Source: Actinomycetes bacterium
GTDB lineage: Bacteria; Actinomycetota; Thermoleophilia; Gaiellales; Gaiellaceae
Length of the DNA stretch: 64,000 nt
Direction: 5' to 3'
NCBI GenBank assembly: GCA_026708005.1
Contig: JAPOVR010000156.1
Location: 1-64,000, forward strand
The position numbers and the translations under genes were made by a program. Of the stretch, positions 43,842 through 52,604 are shown piece by piece. How positions within the stretch are numbered: position 1 is the first letter of the stretch; the number at the start of each line of letters is the position of its first letter. The notes below the pieces were generated by a model that saw only the letters and a program-made list of their open reading frames with translations, did no database searches and was not told the origin of the DNA.

Positions 43842-44651
43842 GTGGCTGCAGGACCCTTGCTTCACGTCTCGGATCTCCACATCGGCTCCTCCGACCAGGA
43901 TCTGGAGGACGTGGCTGGCGGCCTCGGCGTCCTGGTCTCGGAGATCAAACCGGCGCTCGTCGTCGCGAGTGGCGACCTCACCCACCGCAACACGCGTGCC
44001 CAGCACGAGCGCGCAGCGGCATTTCTCCGGTCGCTGGGCCCACCCGTCGCTGCGGTTCCCGGCAATCACGACGTGCCGATGCTCCCGCCCTGGCGCCTCA
44101 TCAATCCGTTCGACGTATTCGAGGAGCAGTGGGAGACGATCGAGCCCACACTCGAGTCGCGCGATCTCGTCCTGTGCGGCCTCAACTCGGTGCGGCCGTG
44201 GCTCTACCAGGAGGGCCTGCTAGGGGTGCACCAGCTCGAGCGCGTCGAGCAGACCATGTCCCGAGCGGGGCCCGGAGCACTGCGCGTCGTCGTCCTTCAC
44301 CACCATCTCACATCCGCGCCCTGGCGAGCGGCAAAGCGGCCGCTGCTGGGCCGCTCGCGTGCCCTATCCCGGCTGGCGAGGGCGGGCGTCGAGCTCGTGC
44401 TGTCAGGCCATGTGCATCAGGCGTCCGCCGCAGCAAGCCGTGAGTTTCACTGGCATACGGCTGAACGCCCTCTCGTCGTGGCGGCGGCCCCGGGCATCGG
44501 ACGGCCCCGAACCGGACGGCACACCGAGGTGCGCGGCCTCCAGGTGTGCCGCGCCGAGGAGACCGCCATCGAGCTCCGCGTCTATGCGTGGCTCGACGGC
44601 AACTTCAGCGTCGTCGCCGAGCACCGCTACCCGCGGCATCAAGACCCATAG
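43842..44651 (+). CDS. Metallophosphoesterase
   Basis: This 269-aa calcineurin-like phosphoesterase starts with GTG. The metal-binding motifs are complete: HVSDLHIGS at residue 8, VVASGDLTH, AAVPGNHDVP, VVVLHHHLTSAP and VLSGHVHQ. Family members cleave cyclic nucleotides, other phosphodiesters or phosphomonoesters. No signal peptide is seen, so it acts in the cytoplasm. The gene stands alone and the substrate is unknown. Confidence 0.92.
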   Translation: MAAGPLLHVSDLHIGSSDQDLEDVAGGLGVLVSEIKPALVVASGDLTHRNTRAQHERAAAFLRSLGPPVAAVPGNHDVPMLPPWRLINPFDVFEEQWETIEPTLESRDLVLCGLNSVRPWLYQEGLLGVHQLERVEQTMSRAGPGALRVVVLHHHLTSAPWRAAKRPLLGRSRALSRLARAGVELVLSGHVHQASAAASREFHWHTAERPLVVAAAPGIGRPRTGRHTEVRGLQVCRAEETAIELRVYAWLDGNFSVVAEHRYPRHQDP

Positions 44652-45383
44652 AAGCCAGCAGAGCTAGTCGGTCTGGCCGGCGCACCAGGGGAAACGACCG
44701 AGCCCCCAGGCCGCCGCGAAGCACCAGGCCGCCGCGAAGCCGCTGGCCGCCACGAAGCGCTCGCCGCCGAGCCGCTAGGTCGCTGCGAGGTCCGCCCGCC
44801 GCTGAGCCCCCGCACAATTACAGCCCGCCCCCACCCACCACCGGGGGAGGGTAACCCAACCTGGCACACAGATTCACTCAACTCCGACACAGAAGCGTCA
44901 CGAAACTGCACAACACACTCCACAGCCGCCCGACCACGCCGCATAGCCGCGCCGCACACCCCACCACGCGCACATCCCACCCGCGGCGCGCAGCCCCGCT
45001 GCACGCCTTTCACACGCAGAACTTCATAGGCAAGCCAGAGCCTCAGTCGCGGCGCACAGCCGCTCTGCCACACCCTCCACACCACAAGCCCGACCAGACG
45101 CCCACCGTGCCTCGCAGCCGCCCACCGCGCCGCGAACCCGTGCCGTCCGACACCCCCACCGCCCGACTGAGATGCAGCCTGATCGCCAACCCTGGTGGCT
45201 GCCCTGGCCAGGACCGCCTCTACGGGACCGCTCGCCCATTCCCGTTGACGCATTCCTGGGTCGCCCTCGCCGGATCGAACGCACTGGCCTCCCGAGCACA
45301 CCGGGCTTCCGTGCGACACGCGGTGCTTACACGCCAGCAGGCTGCTGCACCGGGGTGCCTGCACCGGGGAGGCGTTTCCCTGC
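44652..45383. other. 732-base intergenic region between convergent genes, with an 18-base tandem repeat
   Basis: No gene is convincing. Three imperfect 18-base units containing GGCCGCCGCGAAGC begin at 44708, 44726 and 44744. Copy C of the dispersed element follows at 44829. The remaining 470 bases are C-rich with many CAC/GCC runs and have no visible structure. Confidence 0.6.
44829..44908 (+). repeat. Dispersed intergenic element, copy C
   Basis: It starts CCCCACCCACCACCGGGGGA with GGGTAACCCA and ends GACACAGAAGCGTCACGAAA. The back half is nearly identical to copy B; the middle is diverged. Confidence 0.75.
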
Positions 45384-46883
45384 CTAGCCGCTCCGGGTTG
45401 CTTGGCTGACGGCGCGCTCACTCGTGCCGGCGCGCTGGCGAGGCGGTATCAGCTCGCCTTTGGCGACGCGCACCGCATTGGCTCCGAAGTCCTGGCGCGA
45501 GAGCAGCCGAACGAGCCGTAGGGAGTGCCGATCCGGGTCGAGCGCAGGGAGGCCGCTCTCTCGCAGGTAGGTCGGGATGAGCTGCCCGCCGGCCCACGAT
45601 CCGTCTCCGTTCAGCCGCACCTTGAGGATCGCGCCGTACTTCTGGTTGCCGGAGAGGTTGAACACCCTGTAGGCTCCGAAGTTCCCCAGGCTATAGGCGA
45701 TCAGACGGCCCTTGTACCACTCGAGGCCGCGCAGGACATGTGGCCCATGGCCGATGACGAGATCTGCCCCTGCATCCACGACCGCGCGGGCAAACCGCAC
45801 TGTGTCTCCGCGGTTGCTGCCAAGAAAGTACTCCACTCCCGGCCGAACATGGGCGTAGGCCGGGCCCTCGGCGCCGGCATGCATGGTGACGACCACGACG
45901 TGCGCCTTCTTCGCCGCCTTGCGGACGAGCGCGCGCGCAGCGGGGATATCGCGTAGGTCAGGCGACCGATGATCGGGCGAGAAGCCGACAATCGCGATGC
46001 GAACTCCGTTGGTCTTCTTCATGGTGATCTGCCCCCGGCGCCCCGTATGCGCGATCCCGACACCCTTCAGCGCCTTGACCGTCTGCCAGCGCCCGCTCGG
46101 TCCGTAGTCCCACGCGTGGTTGTTCGCGATGTTCATGACGGTGAAGCCAGCACGCTTCAGCCAGCGTGCGTGCGATGGCGGCATCTGAAACGCGAAACAC
46201 TGGCTGCGACGAACCGGCGTCGGCGCCTCGCCCTCGGCCCGCTCCTCATCCTCGGGTGCCTCGTCTGCATCCGCTACTGGCGGCCCAGAGGCGCAGTGGG
46301 AGACCCCGCCCTTCGAGAGCGTACCCTCGAGGTTGCCGAGCACGACATCACCCGCAAGTTCCGCCTCGACGGCCCTGAAGAACCGCGCACCGCCCTCGGC
46401 GCCCCCTGGCCTCGCTGTCGTCCCCATAACAATGTCACCAACCGCGGTGATCGTAATCTGGGCCCCAGGCGGCGCCGGGGCGAGTCTGGGTTGCCGCTGG
46501 TCCCGCGGCTGACCGTTTCGTGTCTGTCCTGCAGCAGGCTCCTTTGCAGCGGGCTTCTTCGCCTCTGGCTTCTGCTCCCTAGGCGTGGGCTCCGCTGCGA
46601 TGGGATGCGTCACGGCCGCGTCACAGACGGCCGCACCGGCCGTCTCGTCACGTTCCATAGCCGCATCGGCGACCTGATCACCTCGCGGCGCTGCGACAGA
46701 AGCAAGCCGTTCTGACGGTGCGCCAGGCGATGCGTCCTCTACCGCGCTCGATGGTGACGCGACAGACAGGCCGATGGGCTCGGCTCGGGAGAGCTTCAGC
46801 ACAAGCAGGCCGACCGACGCGGCCAGCAGGACGGGCAGCATCAACAGCACCACGACCCGCCTCGTGTCTCTCCAAGGCTTCAC
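45384..46883 (-). CDS. CapA-family protein (metallophosphatase-like), membrane anchored
   Basis: This 499-aa protein has an N-terminal membrane anchor (residues 8-27) and an Ala/Lys/Pro-rich spacer to about 140. A CapA/PGA_cap domain follows, a relative of calcineurin-like phosphoesterases: TITAVGDIVMG, DVVLGNLEGTLSK, VMNIANNHAWDYG, VVVVTMHAGAEG and VIGHGPHVLRGLEWYKGRLI. CapA homologues take part in poly-gamma-glutamate capsule export or cell-wall processing. An acidic insertion (DADEAPEDEERAEGE) sits after the second motif. No capB/C genes are near, so the substrate is open. Confidence 0.88.
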   Translation of the reverse strand: MKPWRDTRRVVVLLMLPVLLAASVGLLVLKLSRAEPIGLSVASPSSAVEDASPGAPSERLASVAAPRGDQVADAAMERDETAGAAVCDAAVTHPIAAEPTPREQKPEAKKPAAKEPAAGQTRNGQPRDQRQPRLAPAPPGAQITITAVGDIVMGTTARPGGAEGGARFFRAVEAELAGDVVLGNLEGTLSKGGVSHCASGPPVADADEAPEDEERAEGEAPTPVRRSQCFAFQMPPSHARWLKRAGFTVMNIANNHAWDYGPSGRWQTVKALKGVGIAHTGRRGQITMKKTNGVRIAIVGFSPDHRSPDLRDIPAARALVRKAAKKAHVVVVTMHAGAEGPAYAHVRPGVEYFLGSNRGDTVRFARAVVDAGADLVIGHGPHVLRGLEWYKGRLIAYSLGNFGAYRVFNLSGNQKYGAILKVRLNGDGSWAGGQLIPTYLRESGLPALDPDRHSLRLVRLLSRQDFGANAVRVAKGELIPPRQRAGTSERAVSQATRSG

Positions 46884-47059
46884 GGGACCGCTCGATGGTA
46901 CGCGAGCCGGGCCGCAGGCTCTCGGCTAGCGAGGACGTGGGAGCTAGGGGTGTGGGTCCGTTCGCGCCAAGACGCCGCCGCCGGCACCCAAGCCAGCGCT
47001 CGTGCACCCAAGCCGGCGCTCGGGATCGTCCTGTGAGCGTGGCATCGTGTGGGCGCACC

Positions 47060-47911
47060 ATGTTCGAGAACCCCATCGACTGGGCGCAGGACCACGGCGT
47101 TCGCATCGTCATCATCCTCGCGCTCGCCGTTGTCGCCCACGCTGCCGCGAAGCGTCTGATCCCCCGCACCGTCCGGCTGGGCATGGAGGCCCAGCGCGGT
47201 AAGGACGACCAGAGCTCAGAAGAGCACGATCGGCGTGTCGAGACCCTAAGCCGAGTCTTCCTCCGCACGCTCGACGTCGTGCTCCTCGTCGTCGTCGTCA
47301 TGCTCGTGCTCGCCGAGGTCGGCGTGTCGCTTGCGCCGCTGATCGCCAGCGTAAGCATCGTGGGCATCGCGATCGGCTTCGGGGCCCAGTCGCTCGTGCG
47401 GGATGCCCTCGCCGGCTCGTTCATCCTGCTCGAGGACCAGTTCCGGCGCGGCGACATCGTTTCGATCGCGGGCATCACCGGCCAAGTCGAGTCGTTCACG
47501 CTTCGCCGCACGGTCCTGCGGGATCTCGACGGCGCGGTGCATACCGTGCCGAACGGCGAGATCTCGGTCTCATCGAACAGGTCGCGCGGCTGGTCACGCG
47601 TGAACCTCAACGTCGGTGTCGGGTACGGAGAGAACCTCGAGCGCGTCCGGGAGGTACTCGATGCGGTTGGTAGCGAGCTCGCTGCCGACCCCGACTGGGA
47701 GCCGCTGATCGTCGAGGCTCCGAGCGTGCTCCGGGTCGACAGCTTCGGTGATTCCGCGGTCGAGGTCAAGGTGCTGGCAGTGACCGAGCCCGGAAAGCAG
47801 TGGCAGGTCACTGGCGAGCTTCGCCGACGCATCAAGGCGCGCTTCGATGCCGAGGGTATCGAGATCCCGTTTCCGCAGCGGGTCGTCACGATGCGCCGCG
47901 AGGCCGACTAG
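47060..47911 (+). CDS. MscS-type mechanosensitive ion channel
   Basis: This 283-aa channel opens on membrane tension to release solutes on osmotic downshock. There is one N-terminal hydrophobic segment, a charged loop, then the pore region VSIVGIAIGFGAQSLVRDAL and the conserved beta-domain LLEDQFRRGDIVSIAG with VPNGEISVSSNRSRGW. The C-terminal alpha/beta domain is complete. I start at ATG 47060; the 114 upstream codons of the same frame are a shadow of the capA-like gene. It is divergent from that gene. Confidence 0.93.
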   Translation: MFENPIDWAQDHGVRIVIILALAVVAHAAAKRLIPRTVRLGMEAQRGKDDQSSEEHDRRVETLSRVFLRTLDVVLLVVVVMLVLAEVGVSLAPLIASVSIVGIAIGFGAQSLVRDALAGSFILLEDQFRRGDIVSIAGITGQVESFTLRRTVLRDLDGAVHTVPNGEISVSSNRSRGWSRVNLNVGVGYGENLERVREVLDAVGSELAADPDWEPLIVEAPSVLRVDSFGDSAVEVKVLAVTEPGKQWQVTGELRRRIKARFDAEGIEIPFPQRVVTMRREAD

Positions 47912-48143
47912 GCGCCAGGCGCTACGACAGGCGTGTGCCTCTCCCCAGGCGAGGCGCTCCGGGCAGGCCACCCGGCGTGTCAGGCTCCCCTTCTGCGGGC
48001 CCTTGTCTAACACTGCCCAAAGCGACCGCGGCCGGGCGGGCCGTCCTCACGGCCGGCCGCTGAACCAGGGCTGGGCAACAGTCAGCACCGCGAGGTTGGC
48101 GCACCTTGGCGACCGTGCGCGGACAGGCCGCCCCGGCCCCTGC

Positions 48144-50186
48144 TCACTCCTCGGCCGCGGCCGCCCACGGGCCTGCGTGTGCCAGGGGCTCGTCCTCGAG
48201 GAACCTAATCTCCCTACGGAGCTCCTTGATCTCGTCGCGAAGCTTGGCGGCGTACTCGAACCGAAGCTCCTCGGCAGCGACGAGCATCTCCTCCTCGAGG
48301 GTGACGACGAGCCGATCGAGCTCAGCGCGGTCCATGCCCTCGACCTCAGCCTTGCCCCGGCGGCGCTTGCCGGGAACGTGGGGCTGCTCGAGCGAGAGGA
48401 ACTCGGCAATGTCCGAGACCCCCTTCTTGATGGACTCGGGCGTGATGCCGTGCTCCTCGTTATAGGCGATCTGGACGGCGCGGCGCCGGGCCGTCTCATC
48501 CATCGCGCCCTTGATCGCTTCCGTCAGCTTGTCCGCGTAGAGCACGACAGTGCCGTGGACATTGCGTGCGGCGCGGCCGATGGTCTGGACGAGCGCCGTC
48601 TGACCGCGCAAGAAGCCTTCCTTGTCGGCGTCGAGGATGGCGACGAGCGAGACCTCGGGCAGATCGAGGCCCTCGCGCAGGAGGTTGACACCAACGAGCA
48701 CGTCGTACTCGCCGAGGCGAAGCTCGCGGATGATGTGGATGCGCTCGAGCGTGTCGACCTCCGAGTGGAGATAGCGTGCGCGCACGCCTGCCTCGAGCAG
48801 GTAGTCGGTCAGATCCTCAGCCATCTTCTTCGTCAGAGTCGTCACGAGCACGCGCTCGCCAGCCGTCTCGCGCCGCTGGATCTCGTTGAGGAGGTCATCG
48901 ATCTGGTTCTTCGTCGGGCGCAGCTCGACATCGGGGTCGACGATGCCCGTCGGCCGGATGATCTGCTGTGCGATGACCTCGGAGTGCCTGAGCTCGAACG
49001 AGCCCGGGGTGGCCGAGACGAAGATCAGCTGCGGCACCAGCTCGCTGAACTCGTCGAAGCGCAGAGGTCTGTTATCCAACGCCGAGGGCAGCCGGAACCC
49101 GTACTCGACCAGGGTCTCCTTTCGCGACCGATCGCCCTCGTACATCCCGCCGAGCTGAGGAACGGTCTGGTGAGACTCATCGAGGAAGCAGACGAAGTCG
49201 CCGGGGAAGAAGTCGAGCAGACAGTGCGGCCGTGAGCCGCGAGGGCGCCCTTCGAGAAACCGCGAGTAGTTCTCGATGCCGTTGCAGTAGCCGAGCTCCT
49301 GCATCATCTCCATGTCGTACTCGGTGCGCTGCCGGACGCGGTGCGCCTCGAGGTGCTTCCCCTCCCTGTCGAACTGGGTGATCTGCTCATCGAGCTCGGC
49401 CCGGATCTCGCCGAGCGCTCGCTCGATCGTGGGCCTGTCGGTGACGTATTGCGTGGCCGGGAACACCGCCAGGTGATCAAGCCGCGCGTACACCTCCCCC
49501 GTGAGCGGATCGAAGTGGGTGATCTGCTCGACCTCGTCGCCGAAGAACGAGACCCGATATGCGGATTCGAGGTTGGCTGGCTGTATCTCGACCACGTCGC
49601 CGCGCACCCGGAAGCGGCCGCGGCCGAGGAACGAGTCGTTGCGCTGGTACTGGATCTCGACGAGCTTGCGGAGCATGCTGTCGCGCTCGATCTCCTCGTC
49701 CACGCTCAGAAGCACGGTGCGCCGCTTGTACTCCTCCGGCGAGCCGAGACCGTAGATGCACGAGACCGATGCCACGATCACGACGTCGCGGCGCTGGAAG
49801 AGCGCGCTCGTCGCAGAGTGGCGTAGCCGATCGATGTCGTCGTTGATCGACGCGTCCTTCTCGACGTAGAGATCCGCCTGGGGCACGTAGGCCTCGGGCT
49901 GGTAGTAGTCGTAGTACGAGACGAAGTACTCGACGGCGTTGTCGGGCAGGAACTCCCGGAACTCGTTGCACAGCTGAGCGGCCAGCGTCTTGTTGTGAGC
50001 GATCACAAGCGTGGGCCTCTCGAGCTTCTCGATGATCCACGCCATCGTGGCCGTCTTGCCGGTTCCGGTCGCTCCGAGCAGGGTCGCGTGCCGGTCACCA
50101 CGGGCGATCGCCTCGACGATCTGCGCGATGGCGGCTGGCTGGTCACCCGTCGGCTCATAGACGTCCGAGACCTTGAACGGCACCAC
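48144..50186 (-). CDS. uvrB: Excinuclease ABC subunit B
   Basis: This 680-aa helicase-like protein loads on DNA with UvrA, verifies damage and recruits UvrC. It starts [20 protein letters not shown], with Walker [18 protein letters not shown]. The damage-binding beta-hairpin region is [20 protein letters not shown], motif VI is [14 protein letters not shown], and the C-terminal UVR domain has [20 protein letters not shown]. The start is GTG at 50186 or 50183. It is followed upstream by coaE, rpsA and polA on the same strand. Confidence 0.97.
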   Translation of the reverse strand: MVPFKVSDVYEPTGDQPAAIAQIVEAIARGDRHATLLGATGTGKTATMAWIIEKLERPTLVIAHNKTLAAQLCNEFREFLPDNAVEYFVSYYDYYQPEAYVPQADLYVEKDASINDDIDRLRHSATSALFQRRDVVIVASVSCIYGLGSPEEYKRRTVLLSVDEEIERDSMLRKLVEIQYQRNDSFLGRGRFRVRGDVVEIQPANLESAYRVSFFGDEVEQITHFDPLTGEVYARLDHLAVFPATQYVTDRPTIERALGEIRAELDEQITQFDREGKHLEAHRVRQRTEYDMEMMQELGYCNGIENYSRFLEGRPRGSRPHCLLDFFPGDFVCFLDESHQTVPQLGGMYEGDRSRKETLVEYGFRLPSALDNRPLRFDEFSELVPQLIFVSATPGSFELRHSEVIAQQIIRPTGIVDPDVELRPTKNQIDDLLNEIQRRETAGERVLVTTLTKKMAEDLTDYLLEAGVRARYLHSEVDTLERIHIIRELRLGEYDVLVGVNLLREGLDLPEVSLVAILDADKEGFLRGQTALVQTIGRAARNVHGTVVLYADKLTEAIKGAMDETARRRAVQIAYNEEHGITPESIKKGVSDIAEFLSLEQPHVPGKRRRGKAEVEGMDRAELDRLVVTLEEEMLVAAEELRFEYAAKLRDEIKELRREIRFLEDEPLAHAGPWAAAAEE

Positions 50187-50254
50187 GATCCCATCGTAGC
50201 CTGGCCCCGCGCACGGCACGCTCAGACCACGACTGCCCGCCGCGGCGGGCCTCG

Positions 50255-50848
50255 CTACGGCTCGATCTGCTCGATGACCTCCGCGACGAACGCGTCGAGA
50301 TCCTCGAGCGTCCCGTCGTTCACGTACGAGAAGTCCGCGCGCCGCAGCTTCTCCTCGTCAGGGATGAGCCGCCGCTCGCGCAGCGACACGTCTGGGTGAA
50401 CTACGCGAGCGGCGCGCACGCTGGGCGCAGCGGTGAGCCCGACGACGACATCGAAGCGCGCTTCGCTGCCGGTCTCGTATAGGAGGGGCACTTCGGTCAC
50501 GCACACGCGCGGTGCGTCGGGGTCCTCGGCGAGCAGCTCGCGCCAGCGCATGTACGCGGCGGAGACGAGCGGATGGAGAAGCTCTTCGAGCCAGGCGAGC
50601 TCGTCCTGGTTCGTAAAGACGATGTCGCCGACCTTGCCGCGGTCGATCTCACTCGCCTCATTGAGCACGCCCTCGCCGAAGCGCTCGACGATGGTGCGCT
50701 TCACGTCCTCGTCCTCGCGCAGGAGGTGGTGGACGATCTCGTCGCTTGACACAACCGCGGCGCCGTAGCGCTCGAACGCCGCGAGCGCCTCTGATTTGCC
50801 AGCGCTGATCCCGCCCGTAATCGCGACAGCGACCGGCCGAGGCACCAC
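50255..50848 (-). CDS. coaE: Dephospho-CoA kinase
   Basis: This 197-aa P-loop kinase makes the last step of coenzyme A synthesis. Walker A is in [20 protein letters not shown] at residues 9-28; [12 protein letters not shown] holds the catalytic Asp. The LID-like region [13 protein letters not shown] and the later [15 protein letters not shown] are conserved. The GTG start shares one base with the rpsA stop codon (TAGTG). It links functionally to panC-panB, which feed the same pathway. Confidence 0.95.
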   Translation of the reverse strand: MVPRPVAVAITGGISAGKSEALAAFERYGAAVVSSDEIVHHLLREDEDVKRTIVERFGEGVLNEASEIDRGKVGDIVFTNQDELAWLEELLHPLVSAAYMRWRELLAEDPDAPRVCVTEVPLLYETGSEARFDVVVGLTAAPSVRAARVVHPDVSLRERRLIPDEEKLRRADFSYVNDGTLEDLDAFVAEVIEQIEP

Positions 50849-52518
50849 TATCCCGGCGGGCCGCTCCCCGACGCGCCGCTCGCTGGCTCCTCCGGCGCGG
50901 CTGCCGCATCGGCCGAGGCGTCCGCGGCAGGCTTGGCCTCGACATCGACGGCAGGCTCGGCCGGGGCGTCTGAAGCGGGATCGGAGCTCGCCTCACCGGC
51001 TGCCGCCGGAGCTGGCTCACCGGGTGTCGCCGAGCCCTCTTGCGCGTCGGGCGCGCGGGGCTCAGCGCCCACGGCGCTCTCCGGAGCGGGCGCCTCGGGA
51101 GACGGCTGCCGCTCCGGCTCGGAGTCACCCGTCCCAGGCAGCTCGCTCGCTGGCTCAGCCTCCTCGCCGGCGGCGGCCGCATCGTGCCCAGGGGGCTCGG
51201 GTCGGTCGGGCTGCTCAGGCGCCGGGGGCTGCTCAGGCGCCGGCGCTGAGTCGGCTTCGTCCGCGGCCGCCGTTTCCTCATCAGCATCCGCGGCCGGCGC
51301 GACTTCGGCCGGCGCGACTTCGGGGGCAGGTGCGTCGGACTCTGCGGGCTTCTCGGGCGGGATCGGGGTCGGCGGGGCAATTCGCGGCTGAACCGGATCG
51401 CCCGGCTCGACCCGCTTGATCGAGAGGGAGAGGCGGCGCCGATCCGCGTCCATCTCGATGATCTTCACCTGGACATCGTCACCCTGGGCCACGATCTCAC
51501 GAGGGGTCTCGACGTGGTGCGGAGCGAGCTCGGAGATGTGCACAAGGCCCTCGACGCCTGGGAGGATCTCGACGAAGGCACCGAACGTGACCACCTTCGT
51601 CACACGTCCTTCCACGACGTCGAGCTCGTCGTAGGCATCGATGACCTGCTGCCACGGATCGGCCTGTGTCTGCTTCAAGCCGAGCGAGATCCGCTGCCGC
51701 TCGCGGTCGATGTCGAGCACCTTCACGGTCACCGTCTGACCGATCTCGAGGATCTCCGACGGGTGGTTCACATGGCTCCAGGAGAGCTCGGAGATGTGGA
51801 TGAGCCCGTCGATACCGTTGAGATCGACGAACGCGCCGAAGTCGACGATGTTGGAGATAGCGCCGTCGACGACATCTCCCGGAGACAGCCTGTCGAGGAT
51901 CGCCTGCCGGGCTTCCTTGCGCTCCTCCTCGAGCACGGCACGTCGGGACAAGACGACGTTGTTCCGGCTGCGATTGAGCTCGATGACCTTACAGCTGAGC
52001 GTGCGGCCGAGGAACTTCTCCAGGTGCTGAACCCGGCGGATGTCGACGAGCGACGCGGGGAGGAAACCCCGGACACCGAGGTCGAGAATCAGCCCGCCCT
52101 TGACCACTTCGATGACGCTTCCGTCAACCGGCTCGCCGCTCTCGCTTGCGACCTCGATGCGCTTCCAGGCCATCTCGAACCGCGCTCGCTTCTTCGAGAG
52201 GATCAGCCGGCCATCGGCGTCCTCCATGGTCATGACGAGAGCGTCGATCTCGTCGCCGAGCTTCACCTCGTCGAGCGCGTTGATGGAGCGCCGGATCGAC
52301 AGCTCGGAGACGGGAATGACGCCTTCCGACTTGTAGCCGACGTCGACGAGCACCTCGTCCTTGTCAACGCGGACGACCGTGCCGCGGACGACCTCCCCCT
52401 CGTTGATCACGGGAATCGTCGCGTCGTAGTCCGGAATCAACGTGCCGTCCGGGCTCGTAGTCCAGACGGAGGCGTCAGGATCGCCGGCGTCGCGCTCGGT
52501 CGAGGGGTTTTCCTGCAT
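50848..52518 (-). CDS. rpsA: 30S ribosomal protein S1
   Basis: This 556-aa protein has four S1 RNA-binding repeats between residues 35 and 370. The clearest are GTVVRVDKDEVLVDVGYKSE, DGAISNIVDFGAFVDLNGID and EGRVTKVVTFGAFVEILPGV with LVHISELA. It is the actinobacterial type with four repeats, not six. Residues 385-556 form a long Pro/Ala/Glu-rich tail with repeats such as PAPEVAPAEVAPA; I know no function for it. Start at ATG 52518. polA lies 86 bases upstream. Confidence 0.95.
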   Translation of the reverse strand: MQENPSTERDAGDPDASVWTTSPDGTLIPDYDATIPVINEGEVVRGTVVRVDKDEVLVDVGYKSEGVIPVSELSIRRSINALDEVKLGDEIDALVMTMEDADGRLILSKKRARFEMAWKRIEVASESGEPVDGSVIEVVKGGLILDLGVRGFLPASLVDIRRVQHLEKFLGRTLSCKVIELNRSRNNVVLSRRAVLEEERKEARQAILDRLSPGDVVDGAISNIVDFGAFVDLNGIDGLIHISELSWSHVNHPSEILEIGQTVTVKVLDIDRERQRISLGLKQTQADPWQQVIDAYDELDVVEGRVTKVVTFGAFVEILPGVEGLVHISELAPHHVETPREIVAQGDDVQVKIIEMDADRRRLSLSIKRVEPGDPVQPRIAPPTPIPPEKPAESDAPAPEVAPAEVAPAADADEETAAADEADSAPAPEQPPAPEQPDRPEPPGHDAAAAGEEAEPASELPGTGDSEPERQPSPEAPAPESAVGAEPRAPDAQEGSATPGEPAPAAAGEASSDPASDAPAEPAVDVEAKPAADASADAAAAPEEPASGASGSGPPG

Positions 52519-52604
52519 TTGCGGAAGCTGGAGTATAACTCGGCGGCAGGCAATTCTCTGCTCGCCCGCCCGGCATCGTCGGAGCAAGGCTCCGCTGGGG
52601 CTGC

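Noticed and set aside
44652-45383. A coding gene on either strand in this gap
   Set aside because: Frames of up to 260 aa are Arg/Gly/Ala-rich, overlap one another and contain the tandem repeat and the dispersed element.
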